A stretch of DNA of 64,000 nucleotides from CAVPTL01 sp963729195 (GTDB lineage Bacteria > Actinomycetota > Thermoleophilia > Gaiellales > JAICJC01). The translations under genes and the position numbers were made by a program. A model generated the notes under the pieces. The model did no database searches. It had not been told where the DNA came from and saw only the letters and a list, made by a program, of their open reading frames with translations. Shown here in pieces: positions 47,921 to 58,820 of the stretch (its first letter is position 1; each line of letters begins with the position of its first letter). The stretch lies in contig CAVSNF010000004.1 of assembly GCA_963729195.1 (NCBI GenBank), forward strand, positions 124,001 to 188,000, written 5' to 3'.

Positions 47921-49448
47921 TCAGTGCTGGTCGGTCGCGACGCCGGCCGGGGGTACGTCATCCGGCATTGTCGGCGCCCACAGACGGAATGCCAGCTTCT
48001 GCTTGTCCTGGAACACGACCCGGATGATGTACAGCACCGCGGCGATGCACGAGCACGCCGATGCCCTCGAACACGATCGTCTTACTCGTGTTGCCGTAGG
48101 CTAGGCCCGAGTTCCAACCACCCCAGACCAGCAGCAGCAGGTCGAACGCCGCCAGGGCGCCGGCGATCGGGAGCCACATCGAGTTGACCTTGATCGGCCG
48201 TGGCCAGTTGGGACGATCCCTGCGGAGCAGCAGGAAGCCCGACATGGCAAACACATGGCATGTCACGTACCCGAGGTTGGAGAAGATCAGGATCTTGATC
48301 GCCCCCGACGGGTCGTATGCGTAGGTGAACAACAGCACGATATTCAGCAGCTGCGTCGAGCGTCATCGCGTTAGCCGGCACGTGTCTCCCGTTGAGTTTG
48401 CCGAACCACTTGATCGTCATGCCGTCCTGGGCGATCCCGTACAGCGCCCGGGACCCGTCCGCTGTGGCGGTGTTCATGGCCAGCACGATTCCCGCGCACA
48501 GCGAGAACACCGCGATGCGTCGTGAGGATGCTGCCGAGCAGTATGTGCAGCGTGTCGGGCATGAACGTGTAGATGTTGCTGATGTCGATGTTCTGGTCGC
48601 CGAACGTGCCGATCGCGCCCATCGGCAGCAGGCCGTAGGTGATCACGCCGAAGATGGCCGCAACCCGCAGCGCCTTGGGCGTGTCCTTGGCGGTGTCGTG
48701 GTACTCAGGCGCGAAGGTCGCACAACACTCCATCCCGTACGACGACCAGCACATCGTGTACAGCCACACGATGATCAATGTGAAGCTGGTCACCCCCAGC
48801 GAGCCTGCGGTGGCGCTGATGTTGTTGTGCAGGTTCGCGCTGTCCCACTTGCCGTCCAGATAGGGCAGGAACATCATCGACCGCAAGCGGGATCATCAGC
48901 AGCGCGCCGGTGACGTACCCGACCCAAACGGCCGGACGCATCCCCAACACGTTGAAGACCCAGATGACAACGATGATCAACGTGGTCAGCGCGATCGGGA
49001 AGCTGAAGTAGATCGTCTGACCCAGGATCTGCCAGCTGTGATTCCAGCTGGTCGACGTCGCCGAGGAGGGGTACCACTCGTTCTGGACGAGGAAACCGAC
49101 GACCACGCCGGTCGCCGAAAGCACAACCGACCAGCCGATCCAGTACCCGAAGGCCGAAATCGGCCCCACGAACGAGAAGTATTTCTTCCACGCTTCGTGG
49201 GCGTAGATCGCAATGCCACCGGACAGCTTCGGGAACATCGCCGCGGTCTCGGAATAGATGTAGTTATGACCGGCACCGAGAACCACTGACACAGTCCACA
49301 GAATGACGGCTCCCCAACCGCCCAGGCTGAGCACCGACGCGCCCAGGGCTGTGATCAGGAAGCTCGGGTTCGCGAGAGCGACCACAAACCCGTCGAACCA
49401 GCTGATCGATTTGAGGAGTTCTCGTTCCTCGACTGCAACGGTCGCCAT
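47921..49448 (-). CDS. APC-superfamily permease, second copy (multiple frameshifts)
   Basis: About 508 residues when joined over four frame changes (about 48885, 48520, 48355 and 48055). Twelve or so hydrophobic segments: WFDGFVVALANPSFLITALGASVLSLGGWG, AAMFPKLSGGIAIYAHEAWKKYF (the conserved TM1-TM3 region), WLYTMCWSSYGMECCATFAPEYHDT (substrate-loop region before TM7) and ending LYIIRVVFQDKQKLAFRLWAP. Start ATG 49448 has CAGGAGG seven bases upstream. It resembles amino acid/amine permeases and is related at superfamily level to the permease at 15-16.8 kb. Flanked on both sides by UspA-like genes. Confidence 0.82.
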
Positions 49449-49587
49449 GGAACCTCCTGGAAACTAGGACAAGGAAAAATGCTTGATCTGAGAATCAAAC
49501 AGGATCGGGAGGGGGCGGTCAAGACTTCGCCCCAACCGATTTTCAGGCGCACTTGCGGCGCCGCCATGACTTGAGGAAGATACGCAG

Positions 49588-50454
49588 GTGAAACTCCCTC
49601 TCCCACACGCGTTCTCACCCCCGCGGTTGACGCTTCGCTGCGAGTGCGGCACCGAAGGACTGGTGGGCTACGGCGACCAGTGGACGTGCCCGAACTGCGG
49701 CCGAAACTACGACACGTCGCACATACCCACCGAGGACTACGACCGCATCCTCTCCCTCAATCGCCGATACACGCTCGGCGCGGTGGCAGTGGTGGCCGTG
49801 CTCGCCGTGCTCGTGTTGGTGATTGCGATCACGGGGCAGATCGTCACGATCTTTGCCGGATTGGCCCTGACCCTGCTCAGCTGGTTTCTCTTCCTCAAGC
49901 CCATCATCCATCGGCGCCACAAGAACGCCGTCAGCGATCTCGTCCGCAACCTGGGATCTGGAGGCCGAGTGACCCGGACGGTGGACTCCGGCCCGCGCGT
50001 ACCCGACGCCCCACTGCTCGAGGGCGACTCGCGTGGCCAGCCGGTGGTACTTGCCACCTTCGCGGTGCCGTTCGAGCCCGAGTCAGCCCGGGTCGCGATC
50101 CAGGCGGCGCTGGAAAGTCACGCCAAGCTGGTGGTCGTGGATGCGGTCGAGATGCCGCTCTGGCACCAGTGCCTGACTACCCGCCGAGCGGAGCTCGAGC
50201 TGGACGAGGACAGGCAGGAGATCCGGCGGCTGGTCGGAGATGCGCACGGCCTGGGATTGCAGGTCGAGCACCTGCGGGTGCGCAGCCCGCGACCGGTGGA
50301 CGCGCTCCTGGAGGTCGTGGAAGAATGCAACGCCGGCCTGCTGGTGCTTGGCCCCGATCCCGCAAGGCTCACCAAGCGGCTGTTCGCACGCGCGGTGCGC
50401 AAGATCCGCAAGCGGGCGTTGTGCCTGACCTGGATCGCCGGCGAAGGCCCCTGA
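49588..50454 (+). CDS. Zinc-ribbon / two-TM / UspA-domain protein
   Basis: 288 residues from GTG 49588. A zinc ribbon (Cys18, Cys20, Cys34, Cys37; CEC and CPNC) precedes two transmembrane helices (about 61-82 and 84-104) and a basic loop. A UspA-like domain occupies about 150-288 (VVLATFAVPFEPESARVAIQAALE, VVVDAVEMPLWHQ, VEHLRVRSPRPVDALLEVVE, AGLLVLGPDP). The last domain is a paralogue of the protein at 47.2-47.8 kb. The gene is divergent from the APC permease. It may sense or gate the permease from the membrane; that is inference. I know no named family with this architecture. Confidence 0.75.
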   Translation: MKLPLPHAFSPPRLTLRCECGTEGLVGYGDQWTCPNCGRNYDTSHIPTEDYDRILSLNRRYTLGAVAVVAVLAVLVLVIAITGQIVTIFAGLALTLLSWFLFLKPIIHRRHKNAVSDLVRNLGSGGRVTRTVDSGPRVPDAPLLEGDSRGQPVVLATFAVPFEPESARVAIQAALESHAKLVVVDAVEMPLWHQCLTTRRAELELDEDRQEIRRLVGDAHGLGLQVEHLRVRSPRPVDALLEVVEECNAGLLVLGPDPARLTKRLFARAVRKIRKRALCLTWIAGEGP

Positions 50455-50464
50455 AAGCTGGTGG

Positions 50465-50493
50465 TGAGTAACGGTGCCTGGCACCGTTATTCA
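50465..50493. repeat. Intergenic palindromic repeat, copy 6
   Basis: TGAGTAACGGTGCC, T, GGCACCGTTATTCA: one arm carries G for A, the only mismatch. It lies between two convergent genes; the TGA formed by 50491-50493 on the minus strand ends the CheW-CheC gene. Confidence 0.9.
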
Positions 50494-51500
50494 AGCCGCG
50501 CGCTGCCCCAGGCCGAGGTTCTGCAGCAGCGCCTCGACCGAGGCGATGCGGGGCATGAACAGGAACGAGAACCGGGCGTCGGTGGCGTCGACGCTCATCA
50601 CCGAGCGCATCATCACCACCGGATCTCCGGGGTCGACGCCGGCCAGGCACCGCTCGACCAGCGAGCCGAGCACGTCCACGTCCACCACCGGCGGCTCGGG
50701 ATCGAGCGTCATCCCGGTCATTTCCACGATCGCGTTCAGGTACGAGCTGGCCAGGATGTTTCCGACCTCGCCCAAGGCAGACCGGCCCACCTCGTCGTCG
50801 ATGTCCGTCCCCAGCAGCCGGCAGACGCTTCCGCCCGACCCCTCGGGGAACATCAGCAGCACCCGGCCGGCGTCGCGCCGCACCGCTGTCTCGATCACGG
50901 CCGACGCGGCGGCCGACGAGCCGATCTTGTCGGCTGCCTCGGCCACCGTCACCAGGGCCGCATCGGGATAGCTGATCTCGACGGGACGGCCCAGCAGGGC
51001 TGACAAGCGAGGTGGCGGCATTCCCCGAACCGATGTTGGCGACCTCGAACAGTGCGCTTCGCTGCATCTCGGTGAACCCGAAGGCATCGCCGGTCAGCGG
51101 CGCCCAGGCACCTGCGACCACGCCCGGCTCGATCACCGGCACCACCTCACCGCCGTCGATCACCACGATCCCGGCCACATACGGGCCCTGGGCGACCGCC
51201 GGCACATCGACGCGCTCCAGCCACATCTGGCCGATCAGCTCGTCCACGGCGAACGCTCTGCGGCGGCCGCCGGCCCACACGATCACGGCCGACCGGCGAT
51301 CGGCGTGCTCGCCCGACACCCAGCACATCGGCGATGTCGACCACCTCCAGCGCCGTGGAACGGAACATGACCATCGGCACGCCGGCCACCTGATGCACGC
51401 TGCGCCCCGTCAGCTCGAGGGTCTGATCGACGTTGTCGATCGGCAACGCCCACAGCATGCCCCCCGCCTTGACGACGAGCACGTGGACCGGTTCGGACAT
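50491..51500 (-). CDS. CheW-CheC fusion chemotaxis protein (frameshifted)
   Basis: About 335 residues. The N-terminal half is a CheW-like SH3 pair: HVLVVKAGGMLWALPIDNVDQTLELTG, VHQVAGVPMVMFRSTALEVVDIADVLG, FAVDELIGQMWLERVDVPAVAQGPYVAGIVVIDGGEVVPVIEP. The C-terminal half is CheC-like with two phosphatase helices, ALFEVANIGSGNAATSLSALLGRPV and ALGEVGNILASSYLNAIVEMTG, carrying the E-x2-N residues that dephosphorylate CheY-P. Frame changes near 51315 and 51012. A CheW-CheC fusion would couple receptor signalling to CheY-P removal, unlike the usual CheV. No cheA, cheY or receptor gene is in the window. Confidence 0.82.
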
Positions 51501-51510
51501 GCAAAGACTC

Positions 51511-51563
51511 CTTGATCGGCGAGGGCTTCGCCGAGTAATCGGCCTTCGCCCTCGCCGATCAAG
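51511..51563 (-). terminator. Long inverted repeat terminator after the ACAD-like gene
   Basis: CTTGATCGGCGAGGGC and its exact reverse complement (16 bp) enclose a 21-base loop with a further GCCGA/TCGGC inner stem. It is placed 8 bases past the stop of the acyl-CoA-dehydrogenase-like gene and 10 bases before the CheW-CheC start. Confidence 0.7.
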
Positions 51564-51571
51564 AACCAGAG

Positions 51572-52946
51572 CTATCCGGCGTTTGCCTCCGCCAGAAGCT
51601 TTTCGGCCAGCTCCCGCTTCTCGTCAGAGGTCATCTTCTTGAGCTCATTGGAGAGCGCGCGCTGGTTGATGACGACGTTCCAGTAGTCGAGCGACTCCAT
51701 TCCCAGGAGGGCGGTCTTGCCGACGAACTGGCGCAGCACCTCGTTGGTCGGGCCCATCACCCAGCCGGCCTTGCCGTCGCGCAGATAGCGCTCGAGCTGC
51801 AGCGGCTCCTTCTTGTACGCAGTTCCACCGCAGCAGTGCAGCATCTTGTCGACCACGTGGGCGACGTTCTTGGCGGCGGTGAACTTGATCTGCCAGCACC
51901 AGGGGAGGTAGTTGCCGCGGGCCAGCTCGTTGGTGATCTTGGCCTGCGCCCCATCGGTCACCAGGTCGAGGGCATGGGCCACGCCGAACGTCATCAGACG
52001 GGAGGCGTTGGTGTCCATGATGCGCCTCGCCGACCGCGTCCTGGATCGTCGGATAGTCGCAAACGCGCAGGCCCACGTCCTTGTGGGTCTTGCGAGTGGT
52101 GTGCCGAATGGCGATGTCGATCGCGCCCAGGGCGATCCCGTTCCAGGTACCGGATGACCCGATCAGGAAGTTGGGATCAACCGACTCGTCGTTGGAGAAG
52201 GCGCCGTCGCCGATCTCCCCGACCAGCTGCTCATCGGGCACGAACTTCCAGTCGAGCAGCAGCGTGCCGGACTGGTTGCCGCGCAGACCCATGGCATCCC
52301 ACTCCTCCGGCTTGGCCTCGATCTCGCTCTTGTCGACGACAAACACCGACAGGTTCGAGTAGTCGCCGTTGTACTCCGGTGATGTGGTCTGGAGCACATA
52401 GAAGTCGGCAAAGCCGGCGGACGTCGTCCACGACGCCTTCTTCAGCACCTCGTAGCCGCCGTCGACGCTGCGCGCGCCCGAGGCGATCGGGTACCAGAAG
52501 TGCGAGCCGGTCTCGGGGTCGGAGTAGGACAGCGTGCCGATCAGGCCCTCGCGTACCTTCGACAGGTAGTTCTCGACCAGGTAGTCGGTGGCGCGCAGCT
52601 TGAGCGTCTCCACCGCACCGATGTGCATCACGTAACACATCGCGCACGAGGCGTCGCCGTAGCGGGCGATCGTCTCGGTCACGTTCGCATACATCACATG
52701 GTTCTGACCGAGGCCGCCCCATTCCTTGGGCAGCATCAAGCCGAGAAACCCGTCGGGTCCAAGCGCCTCGAGGCTCTTGCGCGGGAACGTCAGCGTGCGG
52801 TCGTTCTCCGCCGCCAGCGGCCGAATGGTCTCTTCGCAGATCTCCTTCAACCGCTCCAGCAGCTTGAGCTGCTCGTCATCGAGATACCAATCGGGCTGGA
52901 ACATCGGGTCCAGCCCGTTCATCGCGGACTCGGCGACCGTTGCCAT
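51572..52946 (-). CDS. Acyl-CoA-dehydrogenase-like flavoprotein lacking the usual catalytic Glu (frameshifted)
   Basis: About 457 residues. ACAD fold: FLGLMLPKEWGGLGQNHVMYANVTE, CAMCYVMHIGAVE, GTLSYSDPETGSHFWYPIAS (FAD-binding loop), KKASWTTSAGFADFYVLQTTS, MGLRGNQSGTLLLDWKFVPDEQLVGE and the C-terminal helix ERYLRDGKAGWVMGPTNEVLRQFVG. Where true dehydrogenases have Glu in the YEGT segment, this has GP (MGPTNEV), so it may be a flavin-dependent monooxygenase or a divergent dehydrogenase. One frame change near 52020. ATG 52946 with GGGAGA upstream. Divergent from the GAF-PucR regulator, which may control it. Confidence 0.82.
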
Positions 52947-53049
52947 CCGGGTCTCCCTTCGTCGTCAATAGGCAGCGATATCCTACTGGTCCCGCAGACT
53001 CCCGGTCTATGGTGGTTACTCCACCTGATGGCGAGATGTCCATGCCGAG

Positions 53050-54978
53050 GTGGACATGAAAGCCTGCAACGAGCGCCAAGACAGGTCGGCTCGGCGGGCA
53101 ACCGGCTCCCGGCGGTACCATCTGGATGTGTCCGTTTCGCACACATCCGCTGATGCCGCGGAGGCGCCCACGCCGATCGCGCCGCAACGCGGCGTCGACA
53201 GCCGCTATCTCCACCAGATCATCAACACGGTGTCGTCGACGCTCGACCTCGACCGAGTGCTGCGGGCGATCGTCGAGGTGATCTCCGACGCGATCGACTG
53301 CCACGCCTGCTTCATCTACTTCGTCGACCCCGACGACGGCTCGCTCACGCTGCGGTCGGTGTCCGAGCCCTACGGCGGCCTGGTCGGCAGGCTCCGGTTC
53401 GAGCACGGCGAGGGCCTGGCCGGATGGGTGGCGGCCAACAACCAGCCGGTGTTCCTCGACGACAACGCGCTGGCCGATCCGCGCGTGAAGATCGTGCCCG
53501 AGGCCGAGGAGGAGGACTACCAGTCGCTGGTCGCGGTGCCGCTGAACGACAAGTCGGGCACCGTCATCGGCGTGATCGCGCTGCACGCCGAGGCGCCGCG
53601 CGAGTTCACCCAGGCCGACTCGGACTTTCTCATGCATTCGGCCACCCTGGTGGCCGGCGCGATCGAAAACGCGCGGCTGTACCAGGACACCCGCCGCCGG
53701 CTGGCGTTGGTGGAGGGCCTGGCCGACCTCGCCCGGGCAGTGGCCGACGCGGCCCGCCTGGACGACCTGCTGCCGGCCGTGGCCAAGCGGGCACACCGGC
53801 TGCTGACCGTCGATGCCTGCCAGCTGTATGTGGTCGACCCCGCCGGCGGAAGCGCAGCTTCTGTGCAGCGCCTGGCCGCCCGAGGCCGGGCCCCCGACGC
53901 CGATCACCGCGCAGGAGATGGGGGTCGAGATCGCCCGCCGCACCGCCGGCAGCGGGCGCCTGGCCGCGCGCCTGTGGGACCGCGACACGCAGGGGTCGGC
54001 GGCGGTGCTGTCGCTGGTGGCCGCCGATGAGCTGGTGGGATTCCTCGCGCTGCGGATCCCCGAGGGCCGCCGGATGGACGCCGAGGAGCGCGAGATCGCC
54101 GCCTCGATCGCCGGGCAGACGGCCGTTGCCATCAAGAAGGTCGAGCTGATCGACCGGCTCACGGAGCGAAACGCGATCAAGGATCTGCTCGAGGATCTGG
54201 CCCACGCCACCGCCACCGCCGGAGGAGCTCGGCGCCCGCGCCCGGGCACTGGGCACGGATCTCGACCGGCCGCATCTGGTGATGCAGGCGGTGCCCCGTC
54301 CGGGGACGGCCTCACGCACGTGGGACGAAGTCGCAACCGCGCTGGAGAGCACCGCCACCCGATCGTTTCCCGGGCTCGCTGTTCGACCGCCGCGACGCCG
54401 CTCTGCGCGGGCTGATCCGGCTCGACACCGGCGGCGAGAAGGCCGCCGTGGCGAAGCTGCGCGAGCTGCACGCCACCCTCAACGCCCGCCACCCACTGGC
54501 AATCGGGCTGTCGCAGCGCTGCGAGGGGCCGGCCAGCTTCCGCACCGGGTTCGAGGAGGCCGAGCAGGCCGTCGCCGCCGCGGCCATCGTCAGTCCCGAG
54601 CCGAGCGTGGTCGGCTTCGACGACCTGGGTGCCTACAAGTACCTGCTGCGGGTGGGCCAGGACGGCCGGGTGCGCGACCCTCGCGGAGACGCGCTGAAGG
54701 TGCTGGTCGAGTACGACCGGCGCCACCGCTCGCAGCTTCTGTCGACGCTGGAGGAGTACCTCAAGCGCCGCGGAAACATCGCCGCGGCGGCGCAGACGCT
54801 GTACGTGCATCCCAACACGCTGCGGCAGCGCCTGCGCCGAATTCAGGATCTCACCGGGCTGGACGTCGCCAACGAAGATTGGCTCATGATCGAGATCGAA
54901 CTGAAGCTGCTGCGGCTCGAGCACACGCTGGGACGCCCAAGTCTAGCCGGTGGAGGACCGCACACAAGGGTGCAATGA
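53050..54978 (+). CDS. GAF-GAF-PucR/CdaR-type transcriptional regulator (frameshifted)
   Basis: About 640 residues. First GAF domain at about 60-210: RYLHQIINTVSSTLDLDRVLRAIV, FIYFVDPDDGSLTLRSV, GEGLAGWVAANNQPVFLDD, SLVAVPLNDKSGTVIGVIALHA. Second GAF domain at about 225-370: DLARAVADAARLDDLLPAVAKRAHRLL ... LVAADELVGFLALRIPEG. Then a CdaR-like middle region and the PucR helix-turn-helix: LVEYDRRHRSQLLSTLEEYLKRRGNIAAAAQTLYVHPNTLRQRLRRIQ. Frame changes near 53872, 54220 and 54372. GTG 53050, ATG 53056 or GTG 53128 are possible starts. The position suggests control of the soxDAGB operon downstream or the divergent ACAD-like gene. Confidence 0.83.
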
Positions 54979-55163
54979 ATTGTTCTCCCCCTGGCACTGA
55001 CCGCAGGGGCCTATCTGCCTTAGGATCTGAGCTGGTCCCGGGAAAGGATGCCGCTGTGCGCCGTGTGTGTGGGTTTCTCTATAAGCGTGAATCAGGCCAC
55101 ACCAGCCACAACCGCTCATGCTGACCCGAATCGTCTGAACCTGAAGGGATCTGCTGACCCGCG

Positions 55164-55427
55164 ATGAGTTTTCTCCTAGCTTGCCCCAACTGCGGCCGCC
55201 GGCCGGTCGACGAGTTCTCCTACGGAGGCGAAATCACCTTCCGGCCGGACTCCTCTGAAGACGAGCATGCGCTCTTCAGCTACATGTACTTCCGCCGCAA
55301 CACCGCCGGCGAGCAGACCGAGTGGTGGTTTCACTCCTCCGGGTGCCGCGAGTGGTTCCAGGCGCGCCGTATCACCTCCGACAACACGGTGATCGAGACC
55401 GCCAAGCCGGGAGCGCTCAGTGCCTAA
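55164..55427 (+). CDS. soxD: Sarcosine oxidase / N-methylglutamate dehydrogenase delta subunit
   Basis: 87 residues, the usual delta-subunit size. CPNCGRRPVDEFSYGGE at the start and TEWWFHSSGCREWFQARRIT provide the zinc site and the ending WFxxRR..T typical of SoxD. The corresponding subunit in N-methylglutamate dehydrogenase is MgdB. It starts a compact operon; ATG at 55164 is behind GGATCTGCTGACC with a weak site. It overlaps the alpha subunit gene by 8 bases. Confidence 0.92.
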   Translation: MSFLLACPNCGRRPVDEFSYGGEITFRPDSSEDEHALFSYMYFRRNTAGEQTEWWFHSSGCREWFQARRITSDNTVIETAKPGALSA

Positions 55428-58145
55428 CCCCCGCTTGCTGGAACACAACGGCGAGCTGATCGACCGCTCGCGCGAGATCGCATTCTCCTGGCAGGGCGAG
55501 CCGTACACCGGCTATGCGGGCGACACGGTCGCCTCGGCCTTGTACGCCTCTGGCGTGCGCGTCTTCTCACGCTCGTTCAAATACCACCGGCCGCGCGGCC
55601 TTCTGTGCTGCAGCGGCCAGTGCCCCAACTGCCTGGTGCAGGTGGACGGCGTGCCCACGGTGCGCGCCTGCATGACCCCGATCAGGGGTGGCATGCAGGT
55701 GCAGCACATCAACGCCTGGCCCTCGCTGGAGCGGGATGCGCTGCATGCGCTGACGAAGGTCACACCGGGCTTCGGCATGCAGGTCGGCTTCTACTACAAG
55801 ACTTTCATCCGGCCGCGGTGGGCGTGGAAGTACTACGAGAAGTTTCTGCGCACCGCCGCCGGCCTGGGCAGCTCGACCCCGAGCATCGCCGCACCCGCCG
55901 GTTCGAGAAGGTGCACCGGCACGTGGATGTGCTCGTGATCGGCGGAGGCCCGGCCGGCCTCGAGGCCGCCATCGCCGCCGCCGGCGAAGGCCGCGATGTG
56001 GCGCTGGTGGACGAGGGCCTGGCTCTCGGTGGGCACCTCGCCTACTCCGGCCACAAGGCCGCCACGGCTGCTCAGGAACTGGCCGATCGCGCCCGCGATC
56101 TGGGTGTCCACATCCTCCAGCCGGCCTACGCCGGCGGCATGTACGAAGGCAACCTCGTGCCCGTCTACCAGGGTGACACCATGCACCGCTTCCGCGCCGA
56201 GGAGGTGGTGCTGGCCAGCGGCACCATCGAGCAGCCGCTGGTGTTCGCCGGCAACGATCGCCCCGGCGTGATGCTGGGAAGCGCCGCCCGCCGCCTGGTG
56301 AATCAGTTTCGGATCCCGCCCGGCGAACAGGCCGTGGTGGTGTGCGCTGACGATGCCGGCATCGATGCCGCGCTGGATCTGGCCCACGCCGGGATGGTCG
56401 TCTCGGCGGTAGCCGATACCCGCGAGGGCGCGCGCGATGAGCGCCTCGCCCAAGCCGGAATCGAGCATCTGACGGGCTTTGCGCCGGTGCGCACCAAGGG
56501 TCGCAAGTCGGTCACCGGCGTTGAGGTGGCCCGCGGCTCGGAGACGCGCAGCCTGAGCGGCGACGTGGTGCTGATGTCCGGCGGCCAGGTCGGCCAGCTG
56601 GGCTTCCTCACCCAGGCCGGCGGCAGCATCCGCTACGACCGCGAGAAGCGGGTGTACGTCCCCGACCACGTCCCCAACGGCGTGCGCGTGGAGGTCGAGC
56701 CGGTCGGCTCGAGCGAGGCCATCCCGGCCAAGTGCGCAGACGCATCCGGCAAGCAGTTCGTGTGTTACTGCGAGGACGTCACCACCAAGGACGTGCACCA
56801 GTCGATCGAGGAAGGCTTCGCGTCGCTGGAGCTCAGCAAGCGCTACACCACTGTCACCATGGGCCCCTGCCAGGGACGCATGTGCCACCGCAACTCGGGC
56901 CTGCTGATCGCCTCCGAGCTGGGGATCGATCCCGACGGCCAGCAGGCCGGTGTGACCACCGCCCGGCCGCCGCATCACCCGACCAGCTTCTCGCTGTTGG
57001 CCGGACGCGGCTATGAGCCGGTCAAGCGCACCACCATGCACCACTGGCACGAGGAGCACGGCGGCCGGATGCTGTGGGCCGGCGACTGGAAGCGGCCGTA
57101 CGACTACGGCTCACCGGACGACGAGACCGCGGCGGTGCACGACTCGCTGGGCCTGATCGACGTGTCCACCCTGGGCAAGCTGATCGTGCGCGGCCCCGAC
57201 GCCGCCGAGTTCCTGGAGCGGCTCTACCCCAACCGGTTCGGCGACATGAAGCTGGCCCGGGTGCGGTACGCGGTGGTCTGCGGCGACGACGGCTCGATCA
57301 TCGACGACGGCACCGTCGCCCGCCTGTCGGAGACCGAGTACTACGTCACCACCACCTCGTCGGGCGCCGGCGGGATGGAGCAGTGGTTCACATGGTGGAA
57401 CGCCGTGTGGAACATGGACGTGCAGGTGATCAACGTCACCAGCGCGATCGCCGCGGTCAACGTGGCCGGGCCGAACGCCCGCACCGCGCTCAGCAAGCTG
57501 ACCCAGTTCGACCTCTCCAACGAGGCCTTCCCCTACCTGGGAGCCGGCCACGCCACCATCGCCGGCGTCCCCGGCCTGGTGCTGCGGATCGGCTTCGTCG
57601 GTGAGCTCGGCTACGAGATTCACTATCCCAGCGCCGCCGGTGAGTACCTGTGGGAGCAGCTGATGGAGGCCGGCGCCGAGTTCTCGGTGAAGCCGTTCGG
57701 GCTCGAGCCTCAGCGCGTGCTGCGGCTGGAGAAGATGCACGTGATCGTCGGCCAGGACACCAACGCCGAGTCCAGCCCGCTGGAGGCGGCGATGCCGTGG
57801 ATCGTGAAGCTGGACAAGGAGTCGCCCTGGATCGGCCGCTACGCGCTGGAGTACTTCAAGCGCCGCGGAGACCGGTTCGCGCTGATCGGATTCACCGTCG
57901 ACAACGGCAAGACCCCGATCGAGGGAACCCAGGTGATCGGGCCCAACGGCCGGCCGATCGGCCGCATCACCAGCTCCCGCTTCTCCAAGCGGCTGGGCAA
58001 GGCGATCGGAATCGCCTGGGTGCCGATCGACTTCGCCGAGGAGGGCAACGCGATCACCATCTCGGATCCCTCCGGGGCCAAGATCCCCGCGACCGTGACG
58101 CACAAAGCGTTCTACGACCCCGACGGAGAGAAGCTGCGCTCATGA
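55420..58145 (+). CDS. soxA: Sarcosine oxidase / N-methylglutamate dehydrogenase alpha subunit (one frameshift)
   Basis: About 908 residues. N-terminal ferredoxin-like domain with FSRSFKYHRPRGLLCCSGQCPNC; FAD/NAD-binding domain VDVLVIGGGPAGLEAAIAAA; a BFD-like cysteine set CYCEDVTTK ... GPCQGRMCH; and a C-terminal GcvT domain (LGLIDVSTLGKLIVRGPDAAEFLERL, FVGELGYEIHYPSAAGEYLW, GLEPQRVLRLEKMHVIVGQD) for THF-linked formation of methylene-THF. One frame change at about 55892. Equivalent to MgdC. The start (GTG/ATG at 55420) overlaps soxD. NAD+ and FAD sites are typical of the complex, which oxidises N-methyl amino acids to formaldehyde equivalents bound to THF. Confidence 0.92.
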
Positions 58146-58820
58146 CGGTTACCGACCCCTACGCCTTCCTGTCGCCGGCCGCCGTGGCCGCCGTCGGGAT
58201 CGCACACACCCAGCCTGCGCACTCCGATGGAGCGGGCGCACATCAACGCCGGGGCGGCACTCACCGACCACCAGGGCTGGCGGATCGCCACGTATCCGGC
58301 CGAGTCGGCCGAGCTCTGGATCGCCGATCGCTCGCATCTGGGCAAGCTCGACCTGCGCGGCACCGCCGAAGAGCTGGACACGCTCACCGGCGGGCTCGAG
58401 CCCGGCCACGCCCGCGACGACGGGGGCGTGTGGACGCTGCGGCTGACCGCGACCCACGGCTACGTGATCTGCGGATTCGACCGGGTGGCCGAGCTGCGCG
58501 AACGGATCGGCGCGGCCGGGATCGACATCACCTGTGCCATGGCGGCGGTCGAGATCGGCGGAGAGCAGTGGCGCGAGGTGTTCATGCGCTCATCCGGCTC
58601 GGATGTGCGCACGAGCCGGTTCCCCCACAACACCTGCGTCGCCGGATCGGTGATGCGCTGCCCGGCGCTGATCCTGAACGCCGGTGACCGGGTGCTGATG
58701 CTGATCGGGTGGGAGTTCGGCGAGTACTTCTGGGAGGCCATCCTGGACGCCGGAGTCAACCTCGGCATCACTCCCATCAACCCACTTGGCAACCCGACCC
58801 AGCAGGAGGAGCAGGCATGA
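58142..58820 (+). CDS. soxG: Sarcosine oxidase / N-methylglutamate dehydrogenase gamma subunit (one frameshift)
   Basis: About 225 residues, starting with ATG 58142 in an ATGA overlap with soxA. It shows the GcvT-like barrel of SoxG: LRGTAEELDTLTGGLEP, AVEIGGEQWREVFMRSSGSDV, FPHNTCVAGSVMRCPALILNAGDRVLMLIGWEFGEYFWEAILDAGVNLGI. One frame change at about 58222 separates the N-terminal PYAFLSPAAVAAV from the rest. Equivalent to MgdD. It is followed 3 bases later (overlapping) by soxB. Confidence 0.85.

Noticed and set aside
54979..55163. Possible cobalamin or glycine riboswitch before soxD (GGGAAAGGATGCCGCTGTGCG)
   Set aside because: The B12-box and the ordered helices of the cobalamin aptamer are missing, and no tandem glycine aptamer is present. 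Only a short direct repeat TGCTGACCCG (55119 and 55152) was found.
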